Shown here: positions 1 to 7,390 of the stretch, piece by piece
How the letters are laid out: each line of letters begins with the position of its first letter
Position numbering within the stretch: position 1 is the first letter of the stretch
Assembly (NCBI GenBank): GCA_017407305.1
Contig: JAFQWS010000053.1
Coordinates: 1-14,589 of the forward strand
Reading direction: 5' to 3'
From: Clostridia bacterium
Lineage (GTDB): Bacteria > Bacillota > Clostridia > Christensenellales > CAG-314
Length of the DNA: 14,589 bases
Made by a program: the position numbers and the translations under genes
The notes under the pieces: model-generated
Database searches by the model: none
The model's input: the letters and a program-made list of their open reading frames with translations, nothing else
Told to the model about the DNA's origin: nothing

Positions 1-23
1 AAACAACGGATTTTTTTTATTTT

Positions 24-28
24 GGAGG
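24..28 (+). promoter_or_regulatory. Ribosome binding site of ileS
   Basis: GGAGG lies 6 nt before the ATG at 35 and fixes that start. It follows a run of eight T (11-18) by only 5 nt, so there is no room for a promoter between the T-run and the gene. Transcription must therefore come from left of the window. Confidence 0.9.
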
Positions 29-34
29 ATAAAA

Positions 35-3000
35 ATGAGCAAGTACACAAAAGTTTCAGCAAATCTCAACTTTGTTGACAGGGAATTGGAAGTTTTGAAA
101 TTTTGGAAAGAAAACAAAATTTTCCAACAAACGACCACAAAAGGCGAAGGCAGTTTTTCTTTTTACGATGGTCCGCCCACAGCCAATGGAAAACCTCACG
201 TTGGTCACGTTTTGACGCGTTCAATAAAAGACTTGATTCCTCGTTATCAAGTTATGAAAGGCAAAAACGTGTTGCGCAAAGCCGGTTGGGACACACATGG
301 TTTGCCCGTGGAATTGGAAGTGGAAAAACTTTTGGGTATTGACGGTAAAAAGCAAATTGAAGCCTATGGCATCAAACCTTTTACCGAACAATGCAAAAAA
401 TCCGTTTGGAAATATCTTGGCGAATGGGAACAACTTTCCGACCGTGTCGGTTATTGGGCAGATATGCAAAATCCCTACGTCACCTATGACAACAATTACA
501 TTGAATCAGAGTGGTGGGCATTAAAGACCATCTACGACAAGGGGCTTTTGTACAAAGGCTACAAAATCGTTCCCTATTGCCCTCGTTGTGGAACGGCATT
601 GTCCTCTCACGAAGTTGCACAAGGCTACAAAGACGTCAAAGAAAAATCCGTCGTGGCAAAGTTTTTGGTAGAAGGCACAACCGACACCTATTTTTTGGCA
701 TGGACGACAACGCCTTGGACGTTGCCCAGCAACGTTGCATTGTGCATGAACGCCAACTTTGACTACGTCACAATCCAAAAGGACGGCGAAAAGTTTATTT
801 TGGCAAAAGAACTTTTGTCCAAGCACTTTGAAGAAGGCACCTACACGGTGTTGGATACGCAAAAGGGCAGTTGTTTTGAAAGAACGCACTACAAACCTTT
901 GTTCAACTTTGCCTCCGTCAAAGAAGACGCTTGGTACGTTGTTTGTGATGATTACGTAACCCTCACCGATGGTACAGGTATTGTTCACATTGCACCCGCA
1001 TTTGGCGAAGACGACAGCAAAGTGGGTGTTCGCTATGGTTTACCTTTTGTGCAAATGGTGGGCGAAGACGGCAAATTCAAAGAAGGTTGCGACTACTTGA
1101 CGGACGTCTTTTGCAAAGATGCCGACAAAATCATCATCAAAAAGCTCAAAGAAGACAACACTTTGTTTGCCGAATTGATGTACGAACACAGCTATCCTCA
1201 TTGCTGGCGTTGTGACACCCCCTTGATTTACTACGCAAGAAAGAGTTGGTTTGTCAAAATGACAGCCGTCAAAGATGATTTGATGCGTGTCAACAGTCAA
1301 ATCAATTGGATGCCTCAAACCATTGGCACAGGTCGTATGGGCAACTTCTTGGAAAACGTAATTGACTGGGGCATTTCTCGTGACAGATATTGGGGAACAC
1401 CCTTGCCCGTATGGGTATGTCAAAAATGTGGCAAAGTTCACGTTGTAGGAAGCAGAAAAGAACTTCACGATCTTTCCGGTTGTGGATTAGATATTGAATT
1501 GCATCGCCCTTACATTGACGAAGTAACTTTCGATTGTGAGTGTGGTGGCAAATTCGTAAGAGAAAAAGAAGTCATTGACTGCTGGTTTGACAGTGGTTCA
1601 ATGCCTTACGCACAATTCCACTATCCATTTGAAAATCACGACTTGTTCCACAAAAACTTCCCTGCAGATTTCATTTCCGAAGCAGTGGACCAAACTCGTG
1701 GTTGGTTTTACACCTTGATTGCCATTTCCACCTTGTTGTTTGGCAAAGCGCCCTTCAAAAACTGCATTGTTTTGGGGTTGGTTGGTGACGAACACGGTGT
1801 AAAAATGTCCAAACACAAAGGCAACGTTGTTGATCCTTGGTCGGCATTTAACGTTCAAGGCGCAGATGCAGTAAGATGGCATTTCTACACAGCGTCAGCC
1901 CCTTGGTTGCCTTCAAGATTTTATTTGGATGCAGTCAGCGAAGCACAACGCAGATTTTTGGGTACGTTGTGGAACACTTACGCCTTTTTCGTGTTGTACG
2001 CCGACATTGACAACTTTGATCCCAGCAAATATTCTTTGGCAGACTGCAAATTGTCCTTGATGGACAAATGGTTGTTGTCCGAACTTAATTTACTTGTCAA
2101 AAAGGTGGACGAAGGTTTGGCAAAATACGAAATCACCGAAACGTCACGTTCAATTGAAAAATTTGTGGATATGTTGTCCAACTGGTACGTAAGACGTTGC
2201 CGTGAAAGATTTTGGGCAGGAGATTGGACGGATGACAAACAATCTGCATTTATGACTCTTTGGACGACGTTGACAACGGTTGCCAAGGTTTCTGCTCCTT
2301 TCGTACCTTTTATCAGCGAAAGCATCTATCAAAACTTGGTTCCCAACTTCTTTTTAGATGCACCCAAGTCAGTTCACTTGTGCTCTTTCCCCAGCGTGGA
2401 TGAAAGCGCAATTGATTTGACACTCAATAAAAATATGGAAACGGCTTTGGATATCGTTGTTTTGGGCAGAAGTGCCAGAAACACAGCCAACATCAAAAAC
2501 CGTCAACCCATCAAAGAAATGTACGTTTCTTGCCCCACAACGTTGGATGATGCAACCAAAACAATCATTTTGGAAGAACTCAACGTCAAAAATTTGGTGC
2601 AAAACGACGATTTGAGCGAATTTGCTCAATATGAAATCAAACCTCAACTTCGCACACTTGGACCCAAGTACGGCAAGTTGTTGGGTGGTATTCGCAACTA
2701 CTTTGCAAACCTTGGTGCAAAGGCAAAAGAACTTGTTGCAACGGTCAAACTTGGACTGCAATATTCTTTTGAAGTCAACGGCGAAAGGGTCATTGTTGGC
2801 ATTGATGATTTGCTCATCTCCACCAAAAACAAAGAAGGTTTCTCCGTTGTGGAAGACAACGGCATTTCCGTTGCACTTGACACAGAATTGACACAAGAAT
2901 TGTTGGACGAAGGTTTGGTAAGAGAATTTGTTTCCAAAGTACAATCAATGCGCAAAGAATGTGGCTTTGTCGTTACCGACCACATTGCAATCGGCTACAC

Positions 3001-3157
3001 GGCAAGTGACGAAGTTGCAAAATCCATTGAAAAGTATGCCCAAGAAATTTGTGGCGACACTTTGGCAAACAGCATCACGCGTGGCGAAGTATTCGAAAGT
3101 GACAAACAATGGGACGTCAACGGACACGTTGTCAACATTGGTGTCAAAGTGGTGTAA
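35..3157 (+). CDS. ileS: Isoleucyl-tRNA synthetase, ileS2/eukaryote-like type
   Basis: Cytoplasmic class Ia synthetase that charges tRNA-Ile with isoleucine using ATP. The 1040-residue product carries the HIGH signature as HVGH (55-58), preceded by GPPTANG, and the KMSKS signature as KMSKH (590-594). The CP1 editing domain is marked by WTTTPWTLPSN (223-233) and GTGIVHIAPAFGEDD (313-327). Cys pairs CPRCG, CWRC and CQKCG resemble zinc knuckles. NWYVRR marks the start of the anticodon-binding region. The HVGH/KMSKH spelling and the length above 1000 residues match the eukaryote-like IleS2 class (which includes mupirocin-insensitive enzymes), not the roughly 930-residue E. coli type; this is family knowledge. 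The start at 35 has a GGAGG ribosome binding site at 24-28. It is the first visible gene of a three-gene operon, with its stop 3 nt before the methyltransferase. Confidence 0.97.
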   Translation: MSKYTKVSANLNFVDRELEVLKFWKENKIFQQTTTKGEGSFSFYDGPPTANGKPHVGHVLTRSIKDLIPRYQVMKGKNVLRKAGWDTHGLPVELEVEKLLGIDGKKQIEAYGIKPFTEQCKKSVWKYLGEWEQLSDRVGYWADMQNPYVTYDNNYIESEWWALKTIYDKGLLYKGYKIVPYCPRCGTALSSHEVAQGYKDVKEKSVVAKFLVEGTTDTYFLAWTTTPWTLPSNVALCMNANFDYVTIQKDGEKFILAKELLSKHFEEGTYTVLDTQKGSCFERTHYKPLFNFASVKEDAWYVVCDDYVTLTDGTGIVHIAPAFGEDDSKVGVRYGLPFVQMVGEDGKFKEGCDYLTDVFCKDADKIIIKKLKEDNTLFAELMYEHSYPHCWRCDTPLIYYARKSWFVKMTAVKDDLMRVNSQINWMPQTIGTGRMGNFLENVIDWGISRDRYWGTPLPVWVCQKCGKVHVVGSRKELHDLSGCGLDIELHRPYIDEVTFDCECGGKFVREKEVIDCWFDSGSMPYAQFHYPFENHDLFHKNFPADFISEAVDQTRGWFYTLIAISTLLFGKAPFKNCIVLGLVGDEHGVKMSKHKGNVVDPWSAFNVQGADAVRWHFYTASAPWLPSRFYLDAVSEAQRRFLGTLWNTYAFFVLYADIDNFDPSKYSLADCKLSLMDKWLLSELNLLVKKVDEGLAKYEITETSRSIEKFVDMLSNWYVRRCRERFWAGDWTDDKQSAFMTLWTTLTTVAKVSAPFVPFISESIYQNLVPNFFLDAPKSVHLCSFPSVDESAIDLTLNKNMETALDIVVLGRSARNTANIKNRQPIKEMYVSCPTTLDDATKTIILEELNVKNLVQNDDLSEFAQYEIKPQLRTLGPKYGKLLGGIRNYFANLGAKAKELVATVKLGLQYSFEVNGERVIVGIDDLLISTKNKEGFSVVEDNGISVALDTELTQELLDEGLVREFVSKVQSMRKECGFVVTDHIAIGYTASDEVAKSIEKYAQEICGDTLANSITRGEVFESDKQWDVNGHVVNIGVKVV

Positions 3158-3160
3158 TTT

Positions 3161-4018
3161 ATGAAAACAGCAACAAATTGGCAACAATACAAAGTTCTTG
3201 CCACAGGCGACGGCGAAAAGTTGGAAAAGTGGGGCAATTACGTCCTGCTTCGTCCCGACCCTCAGGTCATTTGGCACAAGAAAAAAGACTTTTTCAAGGT
3301 GGCAAAGGTGGACGCTCACTACCACAGAAGCGAAAGTGGTGGCGGTCATTGGCAATATTTTTCCAATTTGCCCGAACAATGGCAGGTGGACTACAAAGAT
3401 TTGACCTTTTCCGTCAAACCAATGGGATTTAAGCACACAGGACTTTTCCCCGAACAAGCAGTCAACTGGGAAATTATGCGCCAACTTATCGGTGACAAAC
3501 AAGTAAGCGTGCTCAATCTTTTTGGTTACACGGGAGCAGCAACTGTGGCTTGTGCCAAACAAGGTGCTTTCGTCACACACGTTGACAGTGCAAAAAATAT
3601 GGTGGAACGTTGCAAACTCAACGCAAAGTTGTCCGGTGTGGAAGAAGACAAAATTCGCTATATCGTGGACGATTGCAGAAAGTTTGTAAAAAGAGAAATC
3701 AAACGTGGCAAGTTTTACGATGCAGTTTTGCTTGATCCTCCCAGTTATGGCAGGGGTTCCAACGGAGAAATTTGGAAGTTGGAAAACGACTTGTACGATT
3801 TTGTGCAGTTGGTAAAACAAGTTTTGGTGGAAAAACCTTTGTTTGTGCTTATCAACAGTTACACAACGGGACTTCAACCCACCGTTATGCGCAACGTTTT
3901 GGCACGAATTTTTGGTCAAGGCGACATTGAAGCATACGAAGTGTGTTTGCCCACCGAAGAAAAAGACGTATTTTTGCCTTGTGGTGCAAGTGCAATTTAC
4001 AAAGGAAGAACAAAATGA
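3161..4018 (+). CDS. RlmI-like class I SAM-dependent RNA methyltransferase
   Basis: Probable S-adenosylmethionine-dependent methyltransferase of the COG1092/RlmI-like group, likely acting on rRNA; the exact target base is unknown. The 285-residue protein has a conserved block FKHTGLFPEQA (90-100), typical of this group. SAM-binding motif I is LNLFGYTG (118-125) and the catalytic motif IV is DPPSYGRG (192-199). It is about 100 residues shorter than E. coli RlmI and starts without a recognisable PUA domain, so RNA recognition must differ. The ATG lies 3 nt after the ileS stop with only a weak purine stretch in front, suggesting translational coupling to ileS. The last four bases overlap the next gene as ATGA. 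The fold assignment is firm and the RNA substrate is inferred from family and neighbours. Confidence 0.85.
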   Translation: MKTATNWQQYKVLATGDGEKLEKWGNYVLLRPDPQVIWHKKKDFFKVAKVDAHYHRSESGGGHWQYFSNLPEQWQVDYKDLTFSVKPMGFKHTGLFPEQAVNWEIMRQLIGDKQVSVLNLFGYTGAATVACAKQGAFVTHVDSAKNMVERCKLNAKLSGVEEDKIRYIVDDCRKFVKREIKRGKFYDAVLLDPPSYGRGSNGEIWKLENDLYDFVQLVKQVLVEKPLFVLINSYTTGLQPTVMRNVLARIFGQGDIEAYEVCLPTEEKDVFLPCGASAIYKGRTK

Positions 4019-4746
4019 AAAAACAATTCACAATGGACGACGTGCAAATTTTGCACGAAGACAACTGCATATTGGTGGTAAACAAACCCCAAAATCTTCC
4101 CTCTCAAGCAGACAACAGCGGAGACGTTGACTTGTTGACCTTGCTCAAAGGCTACGTCAAAGAAAAATACAACAAGCCGGGTGAAGTTTATTTGGGATTG
4201 GTGCATCGTTTGGACAGACCTACCGGTGGCGTTATGGTATTTGCCAAAAACAGCAAATCGGCCGAAAGACTTTCCAAACAAATTCAAGACGGCACAATGG
4301 AAAAAACCTACTATTCGGTGGTTTGTGGTTGTCCCAAAGAAAAAAATGGCACTTGGGTAAACTATTTGAAGAAAAACCCTTTGACCAACGTGGTCTACGT
4401 TGCCACCTATTCTGACGAAGGTGTAAAACGTGCCGAATTGAGTTACAACGTGTTACAAAACTATCACGACACAGTTTCTTTGGTAAAAATCAAATTGGCA
4501 ACGGGACGCTCACATCAAATAAGAGTGCAATTTTCCTGTCGTGGACACGCAGTATTTGGAGATGCCAAGTATGGTGGAGATGTTTTGGCAAAAGGACACA
4601 ACCTTGCTTTGTGGGCAGTGCAGTTGGCATTTGACCACCCTGTCACAAAAGAAAGGATGGTTTTCGTGTCCTATCCCCCTCAAATTGAACCTTGGAAAAG
4701 ATTTGATTTGGACAAACATTTGGACGTATTCAAAGACAGCGAATAA
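4015..4746 (+). CDS. RluA-family pseudouridine synthase
   Basis: Isomerises uridine to pseudouridine in rRNA or tRNA. The 243-residue protein has the RluA catalytic signature HRLDRPTGG (64-72) with nucleophile Asp67, and the second conserved block GRSHQIR (164-170). It lacks an N-terminal S4 domain, so it is a catalytic-domain-only member, and the target position cannot be read from the sequence. The frame is open upstream to an ATG at 3943. The start at 4015 is preferred because it makes an ATGA overlap with the methyltransferase stop, has GGAAG at 4004-4008 in front, and gives a protein beginning just before the conserved core. It is the third gene of the ileS operon. No clear GC-rich terminator follows it. 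Confidence 0.9.
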   Translation: MKKQFTMDDVQILHEDNCILVVNKPQNLPSQADNSGDVDLLTLLKGYVKEKYNKPGEVYLGLVHRLDRPTGGVMVFAKNSKSAERLSKQIQDGTMEKTYYSVVCGCPKEKNGTWVNYLKKNPLTNVVYVATYSDEGVKRAELSYNVLQNYHDTVSLVKIKLATGRSHQIRVQFSCRGHAVFGDAKYGGDVLAKGHNLALWAVQLAFDHPVTKERMVFVSYPPQIEPWKRFDLDKHLDVFKDSE

Positions 4747-4767
4747 TTTTTACGTCAATCAACCTAT

Positions 4768-4793
4768 GTAATTATTAAAATATATATAATTAC
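4768..4793. repeat. AT-rich inverted repeat after the ileS operon
   Basis: GTAATTAT (4768-4775) and ATAATTAC (4786-4793) form an 8-bp stem with a 10-nt loop. It overlaps the left arm of the longer inverted repeat. As RNA it is weak and has no following U-tract, so it is a poor terminator for the operon; it could be part of a protein-binding site. Confidence 0.35.
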
Positions 4794-4815
4794 TGCAACA
4801 ATTTTTCACTATTTG

Positions 4816-4844
4816 TTGACATTTACAACAATACAATGTAAAAT
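4816..4844 (+). promoter_or_regulatory. Promoter of the surface protein gene
   Basis: The -35 box is TTGACA (4816-4821), followed by a 17-nt spacer and the -10 box TAAAAT (4839-4844). Transcription would begin near 4851, giving a leader of about 30 nt. The spacer and -10 contain a TTTACA-N9-TGTAAA dyad (4822-4842) and an ATGTAAAA octamer (4836-4843). Confidence 0.8.
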
Positions 4845-4882
4845 ACATAGGTTGAATTATTTATACTCGGAGTTTAACAAAA

Positions 4883-6451
4883 ATGAAAAGTAACAAATTG
4901 CAAATTATTACAATTATGGTATTGGTACTTGCCCTTTGCTTGGGTACAGTAGCCTATGCCGATACAACAGATGCACTTCAAAACGGCAATGCATATTCTG
5001 CAGTGCTCAATGGCAATGCTTTCAGTGCATACGGTGCAAAATATAAAAGTGGTCACCTTACAAACGATTTGTTTGTCTATCAACCCAACAGCGCAAACGG
5101 TGCAAACGCAGAAGTTTGGTACGTATCCGTTTTGGCAACCGATTTGACGGAAGAAGTTTTGCCCACAACAGCAGAAGACTTTGCACAATTGGTTGAAAAT
5201 GGCAGTGCAGTACGCTATGGTACACACGACGAATTTTTGGCAGTATTGAGAGCAACAACACAATCCACGTGGTTTGTCTTTGCAGAAGCAGATTCTTCCA
5301 AAACAGGTGCAGACTACACAGCAAGTTTCTCCACACCCGTAACTTGTTGCTACGACAACTTTGCTCCCGTCTTTACCTTTGGTGCATTGCAACAATATGC
5401 ACAAACAATCCCCGCAATCACACCTTCCGGTGATGGTTACGTTGTTCCCGATTTCTTCACAGTTGACGGCACGACAAGAACAAACTTGATCAACGAAGAC
5501 ACGGCACAATACACCAAAGCAGAAGCAGATGCTTTCAAACCCAACGTTGCAGAAAAGTACTCTGCAGGCGACGTTGCAGTTGACAAACTTGACGTTACAG
5601 TCAAATACTTGACCTCCTCCAACTATGCAGACCTTGAAACAAACTGGGCAACAGTTCAAGAATCTTTTGAATTTACAGGAATTGGCATTTACAAATTCCG
5701 TATTTCCATCAAAGACCTTGCAGGCAACGAACTTGATTTTGACGCCTTTTCCGACAGCGAAAAACAACAACTTGCACAAGCAGGTTTGATCATTGGCTCT
5801 TGGGACAACGGCGAAAGCTACGTTGAATACACAACAACAGTTATCGACACAGGTGCACCCGAACTTTCCGTTGGTCGTACACTTCAAAACAACGGTGTTG
5901 TCGCAGGCAAATCTTTCTCTGCTCCTTCCACAACAGTTCAAGACAAAGAAGGCAGTTCCACAACGTCCCAATACAAAGTTTACGTTTGGGTAGGTGGCAC
6001 GTCTGAAGAAAACCTTGATTCCAACTGGGAACTCATTTATGACAGTGAAGAAGGTGTTGTCGAAGGCAAAGAAAGCTATTATGATGAAGACGAAAACAAA
6101 TTCTATACAAAACGCGACTACGTTGGCAACGGCTTGAAAGTCGCAGACAAAGTTAAAGAAGGCGAAGAACAAACCTATTCTTACTACTTCTTCAAAATTG
6201 TCTATACAGCACAAGACGCATACGGCAACGTTGCAACAGGCGAAAGCTATGACCTTGTAGAAAACGACAGCTACTTCGAATTGCTTATCAAAGTTGCTGA
6301 AGAAGAAGTAGAAACAACTTCTCAAGACGTATGGAAAATCGTTCTTATTTGCGTTTCCGTACTTGCAGCAGCAGGCATTGTTGCAGTTATCTTCATCAAC
6401 CCCGACAAGAAAAACAAAAAATCTTCTCACTACACAGTGACAGAAGAATAA
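4883..6451 (+). CDS. Secreted, C-terminally membrane-anchored surface protein of unknown function
   Basis: The 522-residue protein has a signal peptide with a hydrophobic core and a likely cut after Ala-Tyr-Ala at residue 26. A large ectodomain follows, then one hydrophobic helix (about 485-505) and a short basic tail beginning with DKKNKK. It should be held in the membrane with the bulk outside the cell. There is no LPXTG motif. Right after the signal peptide a short repeat NGNA(Y/F)SA occurs twice (34-40, 43-49). The segments ending near DTGAPELSV (about 320) and DAYGNVATGESYD (about 450) resemble bacterial Ig-like or cadherin-like beta-sandwich edges; this is a visual resemblance only. The start at 4883 has GGAG at 4869-4872 in front. 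It has its own promoter, bracketed by inverted repeats, and its own terminator. Codon use strongly favours GCA, GAA, CAA and AAC, which suggests high expression. Binding partner or function is not recognised. Confidence 0.85.
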   Translation: MKSNKLQIITIMVLVLALCLGTVAYADTTDALQNGNAYSAVLNGNAFSAYGAKYKSGHLTNDLFVYQPNSANGANAEVWYVSVLATDLTEEVLPTTAEDFAQLVENGSAVRYGTHDEFLAVLRATTQSTWFVFAEADSSKTGADYTASFSTPVTCCYDNFAPVFTFGALQQYAQTIPAITPSGDGYVVPDFFTVDGTTRTNLINEDTAQYTKAEADAFKPNVAEKYSAGDVAVDKLDVTVKYLTSSNYADLETNWATVQESFEFTGIGIYKFRISIKDLAGNELDFDAFSDSEKQQLAQAGLIIGSWDNGESYVEYTTTVIDTGAPELSVGRTLQNNGVVAGKSFSAPSTTVQDKEGSSTTSQYKVYVWVGGTSEENLDSNWELIYDSEEGVVEGKESYYDEDENKFYTKRDYVGNGLKVADKVKEGEEQTYSYYFFKIVYTAQDAYGNVATGESYDLVENDSYFELLIKVAEEEVETTSQDVWKIVLICVSVLAAAGIVAVIFINPDKKNKKSSHYTVTEE

Positions 6452-6467
6452 TCAACTTCAAAAACAC

Positions 6468-6497
6468 AAATGCCCAACTTTTTAGTTGGGCATTTTT
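6468..6497 (+). terminator. Intrinsic terminator of the surface protein gene
   Basis: A 12-bp stem AAATGCCCAACT (6468-6479) pairs with AGTTGGGCATTT (6484-6495) around a TTTT loop. A short T-tract follows. Confidence 0.9.
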
Positions 6498-6510
6498 ATT
6501 GCTTTTTACA

Positions 6511-6541
6511 AAAAGAAAACCCGACAAAATTGTCGGGTTTT
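6511..6541 (-). terminator. Intrinsic terminator of the peptidase-HAD operon
   Basis: AAAACCCGACAA (6516-6527) pairs with TTGTCGGGTTTT (6530-6541). It sits 8 bases past the HAD stop codon on the minus strand, where the stem is followed by a T-rich tail (6514-6511). It is also T-tailed on the plus strand, so it may act in both directions as a backup for the terminator beside it. Confidence 0.88.
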
Positions 6542-6549
6542 TAATTTAA

Positions 6550-7377
6550 TTAACTTGCTTTATTTGCTTTTTGCAATTTTTTGAGATTTACGTTTGCGCT
6601 TATTTCTTGCAAAATGGCTTTTACAGCCTTGTCCATTTCACTGCCCACGGTGTAGTCAGCCTTTACAAAAAAGTCCACTCGGTGATCTTCCACCAAATAT
6701 TGACCTTGACTTTCTTCAAAGTAAACGCCCACCGAACGGCCACCGCATTGACGAGTTATTTTCATAATGGGAACGTCGGTCAATCCGTCGCCGATATAAA
6801 TCATATTTTCTTGTGGAACGGGACGTAAATCTTCGTTCATATGAATATTCATTTTTTCGTGGTCGGACACCTTTTCAATGCCTTTGTTTATTCTAAACAA
6901 AAATTGCAGTTTGCTGGTGTAGTTGATTGCCAAAGCAGGCCAAAGAGCCACGCCGTTTTTGTCGTATATGTAATCACAAGCAAAGACCTTTTCAAACTTG
7001 TCGAAAATGGGCGAACCTTCAATCATGGGTTTAAGACCGCAAGAGATGACGTAGTGTTTTATTTCCAAGCCCAAGTTTTCTCCAAACTTGTTTATACGGT
7101 CAAACCAATCCAACACACCTTTGTTCAACACAATATTTTTGCCACAATCTTTCAAATAATCGCGCGTGAAAGGGATACCTTTTTCAGTTGCCTTTTCCTT
7201 CATCAACAACAAGGTGGACAAAATGTAGTCCATATCGTGTTTTTCTGCCAACAAGTCGGACTCCGTCCAAAACTCTTTTGCAGTAACACCAAGGTCGGGG
7301 AAAAAGGTATATTCTTGCATGTCGGTGGTAGACAAAGTTTTGTCAAAATCGTACATAATTGCAACGGTATTTTTCAT
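6550..7377 (-). CDS. HAD-superfamily hydrolase, phosphoserine-phosphatase-like
   Basis: Probable cytoplasmic phosphatase of the haloacid dehalogenase superfamily. The 275-residue protein begins with motif I DFDKT (nucleophile Asp10, acid/base Asp12). It carries the Mg-binding motif GDGLTD with Asp197 and Asp201. The space between motif I and the core is long enough for a C1-type helical cap, as in SerB-like enzymes. The substrate cannot be deduced. The ATG at 7377 has AGGAG (7388-7384) in front, 13 nt after the stop of the peptidase gene, so the two are almost certainly co-transcribed. A dedicated terminator follows. Superfamily assignment is firm; substrate and pathway are open. Confidence 0.88.
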   Translation of the reverse strand: MKNTVAIMYDFDKTLSTTDMQEYTFFPDLGVTAKEFWTESDLLAEKHDMDYILSTLLLMKEKATEKGIPFTRDYLKDCGKNIVLNKGVLDWFDRINKFGENLGLEIKHYVISCGLKPMIEGSPIFDKFEKVFACDYIYDKNGVALWPALAINYTSKLQFLFRINKGIEKVSDHEKMNIHMNEDLRPVPQENMIYIGDGLTDVPIMKITRQCGGRSVGVYFEESQGQYLVEDHRVDFFVKADYTVGSEMDKAVKAILQEISANVNLKKLQKANKAS

Positions 7378-7390
7378 AAAAGTCTCCTAT

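Larger units (their letters stand above)
4759..4855. repeat. 12-bp inverted repeat bracketing a promoter
   Basis: The left arm TCAACCTATGTA (4759-4770) is perfectly complementary to the right arm TACATAGGTTGA (4844-4855). Allowing one mismatch on each side of the core extends it to 15 of 17 pairs (4757-4773 with 4841-4857). The 73 bases between the arms hold the -35 box and most of the -10 box of the downstream gene; the right arm begins on the last base of the -10 box and covers the expected transcription start. Possible roles are an invertible promoter or a pair of operator half-sites. The repeat is seen directly and its function is inferred. Confidence 0.75.

Noticed and set aside
2945..3919. 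A 324-codon minus-strand open frame across the ileS/methyltransferase junction
   Set aside because: It overlaps two well-supported genes with conserved motifs and has no homology-like features of its own.
3943..4014. Upstream start for the pseudouridine synthase at 3943
   Set aside because: It would overlap the methyltransferase by 76 bases and add a basic, non-conserved leader. The ATGA junction with GGAAG at 4015 is better.
4874..6430. A 518-codon open frame on the minus strand spanning the whole surface protein gene, rich in cysteine
   Set aside because: It is codon-aligned with the sense gene. The sense gene avoids TTA, CTA and TCA, so the mirror frame has no stops, and its cysteines are just GCA codons read backwards. 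It has no signal peptide or recognisable motif.
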